A stretch of DNA of 64,000 bases from Leptospira weilii serovar Ranarum str. ICFT. GTDB lineage: Bacteria > Spirochaetota > Leptospiria > Leptospirales > Leptospiraceae. Below the pieces are notes generated by a model. It was not told the DNA's origin and did no database searches. It saw only the letters and a program-made list of their open reading frames with translations. Both the position numbers and the translations under genes were made by a program. Below, one piece after another: positions 40,641-58,776 of the stretch. The stretch is from positions 1-64,000 of the forward strand of contig NZ_AOHC02000038.1 of the NCBI RefSeq assembly GCF_000332415.1, in the 5' to 3' direction. Position 1 is the first letter of the stretch, and each line of letters begins with the position of its first letter.

Positions 40641-41037
40641 ACGGTTATTTTTCGATCGGCTCTCGTTTCAAAATGGAGAATCGATTTGTCGATTGTAAAA
40701 ATCGATTTCAGTAAATCGAAGAATCTTTGACTTTCAATCGATCTTTTATAGACGGACTTTTGAGGATTGCAAAAATTCCGTTTCCAATCCGATCCGGCTT
40801 TAAGTCAGGGGAAAATCTTGTGAAATCCACGATGATGAAGATCAATTGATGCGATTCCTAAAACGAGCGTGGGTAAGTTCGACAAGAAAGTTCTCCGCGT
40901 CGGGATGAGTTCGGGGAAATATTAGGTTTTTTGAAAGTTTCAAAGTATCCGATCCAAAACGTAGGGCCTACGCGGTAAAACAGTCTAACCGTTGCAAGCG
41001 ACGTCCGGGGAAAATCGTAGTCTGCCACAAAACTTCT
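40641..41037. other. Gene-free region
   Basis: No reading frame of worth. A short palindrome (CGTAGG/CCTACG) lies near 40964-40976. It should hold the promoter of the LytR_C-rsfS-MBOAT run, but no convincing -10/-35 pair stands out. Confidence 0.35.
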
Positions 41038-41556
41038 TTATAACTTCAAAATTTTTTTCACTCGGCTTGCATCCGGTCGCTCGTTTTTTAAATTTTCTAA
41101 AAAGTATTCCGACTGCCAACTCTGAGTTTTTTCGGCCTGAGAATTGGGAGGAATATTCCAAGGCGGATAAACTCTAAATCCGCGTTTCCCTTCTTTGTCT
41201 CCCGTTAAGATTCCTTTTTGCAACAGGGCCTCTTTTGAAAAGATAAATTGTCCGGAACGATTTTGATCATAAACGAGGATGATAAAATAATCCACCGCGT
41301 CTTGTATATCGAACGGTCGAATCGGCGTTCCGTCGGCGTCTCGTTTCCAGAGCGTTACGAATTGTCCGATTTTAGTCGGGGTGATTTTTGCCACGCGGAA
41401 CGTAATCTTCCGACTTTTCAGTTCAAAGTTGCAGGCTCCGTAATCCGAACTTTCCTTTTCTAAGATCAGGTTTTTAATTTGAACGTTGTATGGTCCTAAA
41501 ACATTCTCTTGAAAGTTCTTTAAAATTTTATGGAGTTTCGGTATATTAAGATTCAT
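41038..41556 (-). CDS. MepB family protein
   Basis: 172 residues. The middle and end match MepB-like proteins closely: FRVAKITPTKIGQFVTLWKR (about 53-72), GQFIFSKEALLQKGIL, KEGKRGFRVYPPWN and a closing KTQSWQSEYFLENL. MepB lies in the mepRAB multidrug operon of Staphylococcus but has no known activity, so a role in drug resistance must not be assumed here. No efflux gene is near. No good ribosome binding site is seen before the ATG. Confidence 0.85.
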   Translation of the reverse strand: MNLNIPKLHKILKNFQENVLGPYNVQIKNLILEKESSDYGACNFELKSRKITFRVAKITPTKIGQFVTLWKRDADGTPIRPFDIQDAVDYFIILVYDQNRSGQFIFSKEALLQKGILTGDKEGKRGFRVYPPWNIPPNSQAEKTQSWQSEYFLENLKNERPDASRVKKILKL

Positions 41557-41654
41557 TTATATTTTTTCTTGTACATGATTCCGATGCAATGCAATGCGTG
41601 GGAGTTCTAAAATCTTAGGATTTTTGGCGGATTTGTCCAAAGTTCACGTTTTGG

Positions 41655-41690
41655 TTTTCACGCTCAATCGCTTTCGCATTGGTTATATCG
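41655..41690 (+). repeat. Dispersed repeat block A, short copy
   Basis: CAATCGCTTTCGCATTGGTTAT at 41664-41685 matches block A at 8263-8306 and, reversed, 22777-22822. It lies upstream of MepB and overlaps the 3' side of the DUF1564 gene region. Confidence 0.6.
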
Positions 41691-41702
41691 AGTCCGCGTT
41701 TT

Positions 41703-42242
41703 TTATGTCGGAAACCAATCTCTGTAATCCAATGCGTAAAAATGGGATAAGGGTCGGCAGCGTAGTTTGCGGGTCACTTGGTTGTCTACCAGGTCGAGGT
41801 GGAGAATATAACTGTAAGACCGGTGAAATGTGGGAACTCCCGCATTTAACGTATCCACGATAGAATCCCCGACTCCGACGTCCTCCAACCACAGCAGATA
41901 ATTGAAAAGATAACAACGCGACACTCCATGAGCCTGCGCGAGCGCACCAAAGAGAGTCCAACTCCCTGTGCTAAGCCGAATATTCACGCGTTTCATCTTT
42001 AGTTTACCCGGACTGGGCTGATACAAGGTTCGCCCGGCCTTCTTACCCAAACGTTTCGTAGCGGAAAGATACTTTCCATACGTTCTCAAAAGTTCAGGAA
42101 TCTTCCTCGGAAGCTCTTGCAAATCTTTCTCGGAAAAACCGATCCACGTTTCTTCCGGAATCAAAAGAGTCACCGTCTCGGTACGATTTTCCGTAAGAGT
42201 CGAGCTGATTTTAAAATCCGATTGTAGCCATAACGTTCCCAT
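41703..42242 (-). CDS. DUF1564 family protein
   Basis: 179 residues. The family is known mainly from Leptospira and has no function. The typical pattern is present: [20 protein letters not shown] near the N-terminus, [20 protein letters not shown] in the middle, then a helix-rich [20 protein letters not shown] and a histidine-rich tail. The latter part reads like a ribbon-helix-helix or HTH-type segment, so DNA binding is possible. Many copies occur per genome, often beside mobile DNA. Here it lies between repeat block A and the inverted repeat at 42359. The sequence at 41829-41840 encoding GVPT is the TGTGGGAACTCC motif also found in the MITE at 44265. Confidence 0.8.
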   Translation of the reverse strand: MGTLWLQSDFKISSTLTENRTETVTLLIPEETWIGFSEKDLQELPRKIPELLRTYGKYLSATKRLGKKAGRTLYQPSPGKLKMKRVNIRLSTGSWTLFGALAQAHGVSRCYLFNYLLWLEDVGVGDSIVDTLNAGVPTFHRSYSYILHLDLVDNQVTRKLRCRPLSHFYALDYRDWFPT

Positions 42243-42358
42243 ACCGGATACGGTTCCCGGAAAGTACGGAATGGATCGAATTTCTGCAAAAAAATTATAA
42301 AAAAACTAAATTCGACGTTATGGAAAAGATTCTTCGGAAAAATTCTTGTAAAAACCTG

Positions 42359-42450
42359 TCCTTGCCTGAAATACGTTGACCTTTTTTTCGACTGAAAAAA
42401 AGGGAAAATGAACAAAAGACAAAAGTTAAACCAACTGAGAGAAGAATCGA
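42359..42450 (+). repeat. Inverted ~90-bp repeat, left copy
   Basis: It starts CTTGCCTGAAATACGTTGACC, passes a hairpin (CTTTTTTTCGACTGAAAAAAAG), an ATG at 42408 and AAGTTAAACCAACTGAGAG, and fades near 42450. The reverse complement returns at 45068-45160 with few differences. Confidence 0.85.
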
Positions 42451-42491
42451 ACCGCCAGTTACGAAGGTTCAGCGAACCATTGACCCCCTAA
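42408..42491 (+). pseudogene. Remnant of a small gene family, left copy
   Basis: The reading MNKRQKLNQLREESNRQL continues a few residues to a TAA at 42489-42491, 27 codons in all. The same start (MYKKQKLNQLREE) occurs in the right copy on the other strand. The conserved upstream hairpin and start suggest a real gene family whose body has been lost here. Function unknown. Confidence 0.45.
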
Positions 42492-42494
42492 CAT

Positions 42495-42812
42495 CTATTC
42501 ACTGCCCCCTAGCTCGGTTTCCACAAAATGACTTTTAAAAAATTCCTCAACCCCCGCTCTCGAATAAAGAATACTTCCATCGGTCAATCTCCAAAATTTT
42601 CCGAGTAATCCTTCTCTACGATAATCGCCGACCCTTCTGATGGTTCGTTTTAACAAAGCCGCAACTTCCTTGGGAGTCATCGTATCGCGAGGATCCTTTG
42701 GAACGGCCACCTCGGACAAACTCGACGAATTGTTTTTCGGTCCCAATTTGCCTACACACTTCCGATCGACTAAAAGCGAACCGTTAACGGTATAACCTCG
42801 CACCGACGACAT
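42495..42812 (-). CDS. Helix-turn-helix protein (excisionase/MerR-like fold)
   Basis: The ATG at 42812 gives 105 residues and has a GGGA/AAGGA binding region close ahead. The frame is open to 42896, with an alternative ATG at 42863. The C-terminal half is a winged-helix HTH of the excisionase type: MTPKEVAALLKRTIRRVGDY, then GLLGKFWRLTDGSILYSR with the wing, and AGVEEFFKSH. Such proteins place recombinases or regulate mobile DNA. It lies inside the inverted repeats and next to the GH18 gene, so it may have come with the segment. Confidence 0.7.
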   Translation of the reverse strand: MSSVRGYTVNGSLLVDRKCVGKLGPKNNSSSLSEVAVPKDPRDTMTPKEVAALLKRTIRRVGDYRREGLLGKFWRLTDGSILYSRAGVEEFFKSHFVETELGGSE

Positions 42813-42933
42813 TCCTTTTTCCCGATTTGAATTGCGAAAGTTGTTACTGTTCTTTTTGATCATGAGCAAACGAAAATACTCGTTCTCAATTGTCAAGCAT
42901 TCGTCGTATCGAACCGAAACGGTCCCAAAGAAA

Positions 42934-44298
<1,365 letters not shown>

Positions 44299-44427
44299 AG
44301 AAACCGTCTCTTTTACGGTTTTTAGGCTTTAAGATGATTTTCCCGTCGTTTAAAAACGTAGTAGTTCCCACATTTCAGGTTTTGGGACAAGCTCTAAATT
44401 AGGATTTGTGGGTCCTATTACGAAAAT

Positions 44428-44853
<426 letters not shown>

Positions 44854-45000
44854 TTTTCGGATTTTCGCAAGTGAAAAACGAACCGGGTCGGCTCCTGCGA
44901 AACGATCCGTGATAGTGACGCGACCTGAGTATTCGCAGGACCGGGCTCTCCGCTCCGGTCAATAAATTAAATTCCGGAGGAAATCCGACTTTCTGGAATG

Positions 45001-45114
45001 ACCAATTTATTGACCCCGCCTCGATCCTTGCCGAGTTTCTCCAACACGATCCGTAGAGAACGACGCAGTTCAAGTTCTTCTCTCAGTTGGTTTAACTTTT
45101 GTTTTTTGTACATT
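45001..45114 (-). pseudogene. Remnant of a small gene family, right copy
   Basis: From an ATG at 45114 the minus strand reads MYKKQKLNQLREELELRR. One extra T then shifts the frame; in the next frame a plausible continuation is SLRIVLEKLGKDRGG VNKL. The start is shared with 42408. It lies in the gap 44854-45376, which also holds the right inverted repeat and a hairpin, but no intact gene. Confidence 0.45.
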
Positions 45115-45165
45115 TTTCCTTTTTTTCACTCGAAAAAAAGGTCAACGTATTTCAGGCAAAGACAA
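45068..45165 (-). repeat. Inverted ~90-bp repeat, right copy
   Basis: Reverse complement of 42359-42450, with TTTGCCTGAAATACGTTGACC at the outer end, the same poly-T/poly-A hairpin and AAGTTAAACCAACTGAGAG. The two copies enclose about 2.6 kb. Confidence 0.85.
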
Positions 45166-45230
45166 TTTGTAGCATTCTAGAACCAGGTAAGTCCAAATTA
45201 AAATCCCAACTCCTAAAGTCTAACTCCTCG

Positions 45231-45266
45231 CCCCTCGAAGCGCGGGAGTTCCCACACTTCGAGGGG
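45231..45266. other. Strong hairpin with repeat motif in loop
   Basis: CCCCTCGAAG and CTTCGAGGGG form a perfect 10-bp stem; the loop holds GAGTTCCCACA, the motif also in the MITE at 44265. TTAGG-like heptamer scraps lie on both sides (45205-45225 reversed, 45268-45290 forward). It lies 110 bases upstream of bcp and might influence its leader, but it looks like repeat debris. Confidence 0.6.
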
Positions 45267-45363
45267 GGTTAGCGGTAGGAATTAGGGGTTTCGGAAATTC
45301 ACATTTTTTTTAGAACTCTCTTGTAAGACGACGGGCTCCAAAAAAAAAATTCTAAGATATTCA

Positions 45364-47340
<1,977 letters not shown>

Positions 47341-47423
47341 AAACGTGTAAGGTCCAAACTAAACTTATTCTAAAAATTGAATATTCCAATGCGAATCGTA
47401 TCGAAGTCTAAAATCAAATTAGT

Positions 47424-47501
47424 GCTTGTCCCAAATCTCAAAACAATCGCAAAGATTTGCGGCCATTCCGATAAAATCGGACGGTTGGCGGACAAGTTCT
47501 A
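47424..47501. mobile_element. MITE-like element, family 1, short form, copy 1
   Basis: About 78 bp. Left GCTTGTCCCAAA and right GCGGACAAGTTC are inverted in part; the centre has TTCCGATAAAATCGGACGG (a small stem) and AACAATCGCAAAGATTTGCGG. It is nearly the same as 53836-53916. The flanks are TTA on the left and TAA on the right. It ends three bases before the next ATG, so it can form that gene's 5' region. Confidence 0.75.
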
Positions 47502-47504
47502 AAG

Positions 47505-48254
47505 ATGAAATCTCTTTTTTGGAAACTTTTCCTATTCGGTTTGATCCTATTCGGATTTTTTTCTTCCGTTTCCGGTTGTCTGGAAGCGGCTCCAACCAAG
47601 GTGAATGAAATCAATCTTCCTTCCGAGACGACACGAATTCGATTCGAAAAGGATTCCTTTCCGGATTTCGTACAAAACCTTCCGTTAAAGTCGGAGCCGA
47701 CGCTTTGGACTTATAAAAAGGAAAATATCATTCGACGTTACGATACCATTGCGGTCTTGGATCTTCCTCTTTTGTTTAGGGACGATTTGGAACAATGTGC
47801 GGACTATTCGATGCGTATTTGGGCGGAATATCATAAACGGCAAAACCGTTTAAACCGACTTTATCTTTTCGATTATAACGGAAATCGAAAGTCTTTTTCC
47901 GAAAGCGGACTTTCCTATTCTTCCTTTTTGAGAAAGGCGTTTGTATCCTCCAATTCGTATTCCCTTAAAAAAGGAGGAAAAACGATTTCGGAAAAAGAGT
48001 TGAGACCGGGAGATCTTTTCGTTCAAAACGAAACCGGCGGGATCGGACACGTTTCCGTAATTTTGGATTCGGCACAAGATCGACAGGGAAAAAGATTCTT
48101 TTTAATCGGTTTCAGTTTTATGCCCGCTCAGGAAATCCATATCGAAAAAGCTCCGGAAGAATTCGGCTCCCGCGGTTGGTTTACGTATTCGGGTTTTCTT
48201 TCTCATCTGAAAGAATCGTATCCCTACGGAAATCCCGTTCTGAGAAGATTTTAA
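47505..48254 (+). CDS. DUF4846 domain protein
   Basis: 249 residues with an N-terminal signal (LFLFGLILFGFFSSVSGC). The cysteine could be a lipobox residue. The body follows DUF4846: VLDLPLLFRDDLEQCADYSM at about 85-104, a GGKTISEKELRPGDLFVQN and GGIGHVSVILDSAQ stretch with the conserved Asp and His of the family, and RGWFTYSGFL late. The family is exported and its function is unknown; the His/Asp/Gln pattern is like a papain-type or NlpC-like hydrolase but that is inference. The MITE-like copy immediately upstream may carry its ribosome binding region. Confidence 0.8.
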   Translation: MKSLFWKLFLFGLILFGFFSSVSGCLEAAPTKVNEINLPSETTRIRFEKDSFPDFVQNLPLKSEPTLWTYKKENIIRRYDTIAVLDLPLLFRDDLEQCADYSMRIWAEYHKRQNRLNRLYLFDYNGNRKSFSESGLSYSSFLRKAFVSSNSYSLKKGGKTISEKELRPGDLFVQNETGGIGHVSVILDSAQDRQGKRFFLIGFSFMPAQEIHIEKAPEEFGSRGWFTYSGFLSHLKESYPYGNPVLRRF

Positions 48255-48261
48255 AACGCCC

Positions 48262-49641
48262 TTACTCCTTCAAAATAGAACGTAACATTTCCCTGGTGGC
48301 AAAACCGGTTAGGGAAAGATCCATTCCCGCCTCTTCCAAAAGACGATTCGATTTTTCCGGATCCAAGGTGGGAATGATTTCCTTCATTTTAGTTCCGAGT
48401 TCCTTTTCCAAATCATATTCAGGTTTCATTGTATATTCTTTTCCGAATGTGTTTACGATCGACTCATTGATCTCAAATGCGTGGGAAGAGGCCCGTTTTC
48501 CCACAAATTTCATCAAATCTTCGTTGGACGATATGGAAGGAAATCCTTCGGGATCTCGAACTAAAAATCCCGCCAAGGTCCGAGTTTCGGAAGTCGGGTT
48601 TTTATAAAACCGTATCCAATTGTAGGATAAAAAATCCTCGTATAAAAAATGACGATTGGCGACGAGCTGCGTGGTTTTTGTCTTCATCTCTTTTTTCGTT
48701 TCTTTGGATGAAAAGATATAACGAAGATAATAAAGGAAATCCGCGTCCGGAACCGCCTTGGAATGATACGGTTGTCCTATGTCTTGGATGTAATGACAGG
48801 CCCAAGCGGCAAAACGATATTTCCAATAGTCGTGTCCGGTTTTTCCGGCTAACACGGAAAGGCGGGAAAACAATTCGATTCGATCCAAAATCATTCCGCC
48901 TTCTACCACCTCGGAAGCGAAAATGGAAAGGATCCAATTTTCGTTTTGGAACTGCATGTGAAAGGGCGCCTTGCTGCTTTCACCTTCCGGTTTTCCGTAG
49001 GGTTGTTTTCCATAACCGTATTCGGTAAAACCCCAAAGACTATGATCCATTCCCCAATCCGGTTCGTCGATAAACGTATAAAGAAGATTTCTGATTTTGA
49101 TTTTTTTTCCGATCGTGGATCGGAACCTCGCGGGAAGTTCCGGAAGATCGGGTAGATAAGGAGTAATCGACGAGACGGGAACGTTACCCGACATCGATTT
49201 GGAACCGGGAAGGATTCTTTCCACTTCCAAAAGTCGAGTTGCCGGATTGAGCCGCGCGGCTTTTAAAAATTCCAAAACCGAAGCCGACTCCGGATGAAAT
49301 TCAGTTTTTCGAAATCGTTTCGAACCCCTCGCCTCTTCCCAGGCCGCAAATTCGTCGAAAAGAACTTTTAAGGATTGTCTTTCCTTTTTTACGAAAGAAT
49401 CCAAGGACGACGATTCGACTTCTCCGGAAACGAACTTCATGGAAGGATGTTCGAGCGCCCGGTCCATGATGAGATAGTGGGTTCCCCAAGGAAACGCGGT
49501 CCCCGGAAAAACGAGAACAAACGATAAAACCCAAAACGTTACACGCCCTTTCGATCGATTACTCCGAAACGACTTCGAAAAAAAAATACGAATGGACACA
49601 AACAAACTCTCCAGCGTCGCCGTTTTTTGATTTTCCATCAT
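48262..49641 (-). CDS. Exported zinc-dependent phospholipase C / P1-nuclease-like protein
   Basis: 459 residues from ATG 49641, with AGAAGG eight bases ahead. The signal segment (VTFWVLSFVLVFPGTAFP) ends just before WGTHYLIMD. In this fold the first mature residue is Trp, whose amino group binds zinc, so the cleavage is expected before that Trp. The second zinc block HYIQDIGQPYHSK (about 283-295) is the HxxxDxxQPxH motif of PLC/S1-P1 proteins. The length and large middle exceed bacterial PLC, so the substrate may differ. A secreted phospholipase or nuclease activity is plausible but unproved. It converges with the DUF4846 gene. Confidence 0.75.
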   Translation of the reverse strand: MMENQKTATLESLFVSIRIFFSKSFRSNRSKGRVTFWVLSFVLVFPGTAFPWGTHYLIMDRALEHPSMKFVSGEVESSSLDSFVKKERQSLKVLFDEFAAWEEARGSKRFRKTEFHPESASVLEFLKAARLNPATRLLEVERILPGSKSMSGNVPVSSITPYLPDLPELPARFRSTIGKKIKIRNLLYTFIDEPDWGMDHSLWGFTEYGYGKQPYGKPEGESSKAPFHMQFQNENWILSIFASEVVEGGMILDRIELFSRLSVLAGKTGHDYWKYRFAAWACHYIQDIGQPYHSKAVPDADFLYYLRYIFSSKETKKEMKTKTTQLVANRHFLYEDFLSYNWIRFYKNPTSETRTLAGFLVRDPEGFPSISSNEDLMKFVGKRASSHAFEINESIVNTFGKEYTMKPEYDLEKELGTKMKEIIPTLDPEKSNRLLEEAGMDLSLTGFATREMLRSILKE

Positions 49642-49666
49642 ACGATTTACCTTCTTACCGAAATTA

Positions 49667-49800
49667 CTGATTTCTATAAAATTGAGCGCCGTTAATTTTT
49701 ATCGCAAAATACCGTTTAATGCAAAAGATTCGGTACTTATTATATAGTTATGGGTAACGATCGACTCCGTTTTTTCAACCGCCGAACTCGCGTTAAGATA
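49667..49800. repeat. Dispersed repeat C, copy 2, with block B scrap
   Basis: 49667-49762 matches 34047-34141 (TCTATAAAA, CCGTTAATTTTTATCGCAAA, TTATATAGTTATG). Directly after, 49776-49800 carries CAACCGCCGAACTCGCGTTA, a worn copy of block B reversed. It lies in the gap 49642-49857. Confidence 0.65.
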
Positions 49801-49857
49801 GTATTGAAATACGTTCCATACTATGAAATCGGACAAGTTTTGGAACGGATTCCGATT

Positions 49858-51033
<1,176 letters not shown>

Positions 51034-51165
51034 AAGGAGTCAAGTTTAACGAGATGACTCTTAAAACGAAGAAACCCCAATCCGGTTTTTTATTTCTCTC
51101 TCAAAAAAATTGTTTTCTCTATGGATAAGAAATAGTTTCTTTTTCTTGGAAACCTCGATAATACA

Positions 51166-53693
<2,528 letters not shown>

Positions 53694-53835
53694 GATTCCG
53701 TAATATACCCGGCCTAAGGGGTTAGGGTTCAGAGGTCGGATTTCAGAGATTTTACAGAAGAGAGATTTAAAGATAGATCTAAAAAAACTTTGGACATCTT
53801 GTATCGGAGAGACCGGAAGAGCTTTAGGGAAACTT

Positions 53836-53916
53836 AGAGCCTGTCCCAAAACTTAAAACAATCGCAGAGATTCGCGGCCATTCCGATAAAATCGGACGGT
53901 TGGCGGACAAACTCTT
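53836..53916. mobile_element. MITE-like element, family 1, short form, copy 2
   Basis: About 80 bp, GAGCCTGTCC at the left and GGACAAACTC at the right, each flanked by TTA (TNA target type). The centre matches 47424-47501: AACAATCGCAGAGATTCGCGG and TTCCGATAAAATCGGACGG. The left 16 bases equal the end of the IS5-type element at 4722. A heptamer scrap (GGGGTTAGGG) lies near 53715. The gap 53694-53996 has no gene. Confidence 0.8.
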
Positions 53917-53996
53917 AATATAACAATCAACGTATCCTAATGACATCTGTCAATATGATTTTAAGACTTTACAGGGTTCAGTTACAATGTTTTACG

Positions 53997-54659
53997 TCAA
54001 CTTTCAATCTCCAACAATTTCGCCTCAGCAGCATTCCCTTTTTCTAATGCGATTGCGTGCGGAGTTTGTTCCTCGGAGCTCAAACTTTTTTTATCGGCGC
54101 CGTTCTTTAAAAGTAACCGAATGATGTCGCTACTTCCGGAACGACTCGCCGCAATGTGCAAAGGAGTGATACCTCCAGGATTTTGAACGGAATTCGCGTC
54201 CGCGCCTTTTTCCAAAAGGAGTTCCACAACGGCCTTCTTTCCGGTCGCTACCGCAGAATGCAGAGCCGTGTTTCCATAGGACAATTTACTTTTGGAAGTA
54301 AGACTTAGATCGGCTCCGGAGTATATTAAGAATTTTGCAACTTCCAAGTGGCCGAAATAGGAAGCAAGATGTAACGCGGACCAACCGTCTTTGGAAAGCG
54401 AGTTGATCACATCCGAAAAACCGGCAACCAATCGTTTCGTTTCCTCCAAATCTCCGAGAGCCGCAGCTTCGAAAAGATTCCTGCTAGGACTGATCTCATA
54501 AATCTCTTTAGAAATATCTAATTTTCCGTAATAAAGCGAAAATAATACGGGAGTAATTCCCTCTTCCGTTAAACTCTGAAAAAGACCGGGGTCCCTTTTT
54601 AATAAACCGATAACTTTCGTTTTTTGCCCGCCCGCAATCGCCTGAAAGATTTCCTGCAT
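53997..54659 (-). CDS. Ankyrin-repeat protein
   Basis: 220 residues with about five ankyrin repeats and no signal peptide. Clear units: [40 protein letters not shown] and [20 protein letters not shown], each with the TPLH-type turn. Such proteins bind other proteins; a partner is not evident. It stands alone after the MITE, and its start has no close neighbour on the same strand within 200 bases. Confidence 0.9.
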   Translation of the reverse strand: MQEIFQAIAGGQKTKVIGLLKRDPGLFQSLTEEGITPVLFSLYYGKLDISKEIYEISPSRNLFEAAALGDLEETKRLVAGFSDVINSLSKDGWSALHLASYFGHLEVAKFLIYSGADLSLTSKSKLSYGNTALHSAVATGKKAVVELLLEKGADANSVQNPGGITPLHIAASRSGSSDIIRLLLKNGADKKSLSSEEQTPHAIALEKGNAAEAKLLEIES

Positions 54660-54860
54660 AGATTACCGTCTCTTTTTTGAAAAAGGATTGGAACCCGTTT
54701 TCAAAAAAAATTCAAGAGAATTCTTGCGGCTTGTATCAAAATCCGAATTTTCCCATTGATTGACGACGATCGCCGCCGCCTGAAAAAATGAGGGAAACTC
54801 ATGCAACGCTTCCGCTTCGCGGCTTATGTTTGCCGGGGTTTTCGGCTTTCGGAAAGGCCC

Positions 54861-56024
54861 TTACTTCAATTCGATAATATCGTACGGTTGTAGGTCCACG
54901 GAAATCGGAGTCGGAGTCAATAAGGCGTTTTCTCTTTCCGTGTCGAACATAGTAACACCCGGTTGTTGAAACTGAGTATTTCCCACATATAAAATTTTAT
55001 CCGATGCAAGTAGAATACTCGAAAGACTCGCGTCATAACTCGATGGAATGGTAAGAAGAGTGGAAGTTCTTTCTCCGGTACTCGGATTGAAACCCTGAAG
55101 AGTTTTTGTAAAACCGGAATCCAAAACGGCTACGTAACCGACCGAGTTCGATTTCACTTGCACTGAAAGTATATCTCCTCCCGCAACGACTTCCGAATAA
55201 ATGAATCGAGAAATAAACGACTTCGTTGATAAGCGAAATGCGCTCACACCTCCGTCGATCCGACTTTGAAAACCCATTCTCGCCGGTGTTGCAATCACAA
55301 GATGAGGTTCTCCGAAAAGTTCCACGAGTTGCGGCTTTCCCACAGGATTAGAACTCGGGAAAGTATATACCCCGACGACCTCGTCCGTCGTTATACTAAC
55401 CTCCAACAAAAGAGACGTTGTGTTCGGCGGGAAATATCCGGAAGGATCGTTCCGATCCAATCTCTGAACGCATACAAAAAGAGAATCGCCTACGATTTTC
55501 AGTCCGCTCATTTCCGGTATTCCATCGGGAGAACCGCCCAGTGAGAAAGGTTCCGCATAACGTGCGAGATCGATCGAAGCCGTGATCGTCATATACGTCG
55601 GATCCACGATCAACAAACGGGACGATCCGTAGAGACTCACGTAAGCCTTGGATGCGCTCGCAAATTCCATATCCGCCGGATTGACTTTGAATCCGAGTGA
55701 AAGTTCCGAGATCGTGACAAATCCGTAGTTCGGGTCCAATACCTGAATACTATCCCGATTCAATCGGTTTAACACATACACTTTTCCGTTTCCAAAACGC
55801 GCGACCGCGTCGGAGTGAATCGGGGTCAGCCCCGGATAAGCGTAGAAAAGAGTTGGATTGATCACTTTAAACCGTCCTCCTCCTCCGAAATCGGTGGTAA
55901 CCACCCCTATGTTTCCAGGTAAATTTTGAATCAACAATAAACTTAAGAAAGAAGGCCTCTGAATATCCCCGCAAAATACATTCAAAAAAAAGAATACAAT
56001 TAAAATATTAAGTTTCAATCTCAT
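54861..56024 (-). CDS. Beta-propeller-like lipoprotein in the B12-uptake operon
   Basis: 387 residues with a signal peptide and cysteine (ILIVFFFLNVFCGD), so a lipoprotein. The body is repeated beta blades: KVYVLNRLNRDSIQVLDPNY, KAYVSLYGSSRLLIVDPTYM and KILYVGNTQFQQPGVTMFD, with the YVxN...VxD rhythm of YncE-type seven-blade propellers. It starts one base after the btuB-like gene, so it is under the same cobalamin riboswitch. In Bacteroidota a surface propeller lipoprotein, BtuG, hands B12 to BtuB; this protein may be a spirochaetal analogue. That is inference from fold and context. No direct relation to BtuG was tested. Confidence 0.75.
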   Translation of the reverse strand: MRLKLNILIVFFFLNVFCGDIQRPSFLSLLLIQNLPGNIGVVTTDFGGGGRFKVINPTLFYAYPGLTPIHSDAVARFGNGKVYVLNRLNRDSIQVLDPNYGFVTISELSLGFKVNPADMEFASASKAYVSLYGSSRLLIVDPTYMTITASIDLARYAEPFSLGGSPDGIPEMSGLKIVGDSLFVCVQRLDRNDPSGYFPPNTTSLLLEVSITTDEVVGVYTFPSSNPVGKPQLVELFGEPHLVIATPARMGFQSRIDGGVSAFRLSTKSFISRFIYSEVVAGGDILSVQVKSNSVGYVAVLDSGFTKTLQGFNPSTGERTSTLLTIPSSYDASLSSILLASDKILYVGNTQFQQPGVTMFDTERENALLTPTPISVDLQPYDIIELK

Positions 56025-56025
56025 A

Positions 56026-58188
<2,163 letters not shown>

Positions 58189-58296
58189 TTTTCGCGCGGG
58201 CGCAAGAAGGGAGAGAAAAATCGGGGGAACCCCGGCGGATATCGATCGTACGAAAGCCTATTTTTCAAACCCGACCTTACATCCCGAAAGTCCCAT

Positions 58297-58472
58297 TAGT
58301 TTGTTTCCACTGGTTAGGTCTTCTGGCTTTCGCCGACTTCGCTCCCTTCCCGTGAAAATCACAGTGGTATTGTTGCGAAATCTTTTTTGGCGATTACAGC
58401 TGCGGGTTCAGCTCCGGACTTAAACCGGATTCCCTTCCTCTTTACGAGGATAAACAAGTTTGTGCTCCAAGA
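58297..58472 (-). ncRNA. Cobalamin riboswitch
   Basis: Reading the minus strand from about 58472, the canonical order is present: AGGAAGGGAATCCGG, AAGTCCGGAGCTGAACCCGC, AGCTGTAATC, CCACTGTGATTTTCACGGG, then the B12 box AGCCAGAAGACCT at 58315-58327, with pairing ends TTTGTT/AACAAA. This is the class that binds adenosylcobalamin and shuts gene expression when B12 is plentiful. The expression platform lies between 58297 and the btuB start at 58188; its mode (translation or termination) is not clear, although no T-run is visible. Confidence 0.9.
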
Positions 58473-58776
58473 TTTCGAAGACGGGTCCAGGGAGCAAGAG
58501 AATTCTATTGCTAAAAAGGAAGAAAGATTTGGTTTGAAAGGTTGAATCAATCGGTCATTTTCTGAGTGAAGCTGGAAAGTTTTACGGAAGTTTGTGCCAA
58601 GAAGGTTATTCAGGAAATTTTTGAATTGGGTGTTTGAAATCGAATTGGGAGGTAAGATCGATTCAATACGAAACATTCAAAGATTACAGGAGGAATTTGT
58701 CATGTTATCCTAAATCAATTCGATGACATCACTCAACTTTAAATATCTTTGAATCACTCGTTTTTTCGAAAAAAAT
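58473..58776. other. Gene-free region upstream of the riboswitch
   Basis: No reading frame is supportable. The promoter of the B12 operon should lie near 58480-58620 on the minus strand, but no site stands out. The rest borders the end of the LRR gene. Confidence 0.35.

Noticed and set aside
41038..41556. Drug-resistance locus because of MepB
   Set aside because: No efflux pump or regulator is nearby and MepB has no shown activity.
41594..41863. Plus-strand open frame overlapping the DUF1564 gene
   Set aside because: Mostly the antisense of DUF1564 and repeat block A; the minus-strand family match is far better.
58359..58676. Open frame of 105 codons on the minus strand upstream of btuB
   Set aside because: It lies across the cobalamin riboswitch, whose conserved bases explain the sequence; no ribosome binding site.
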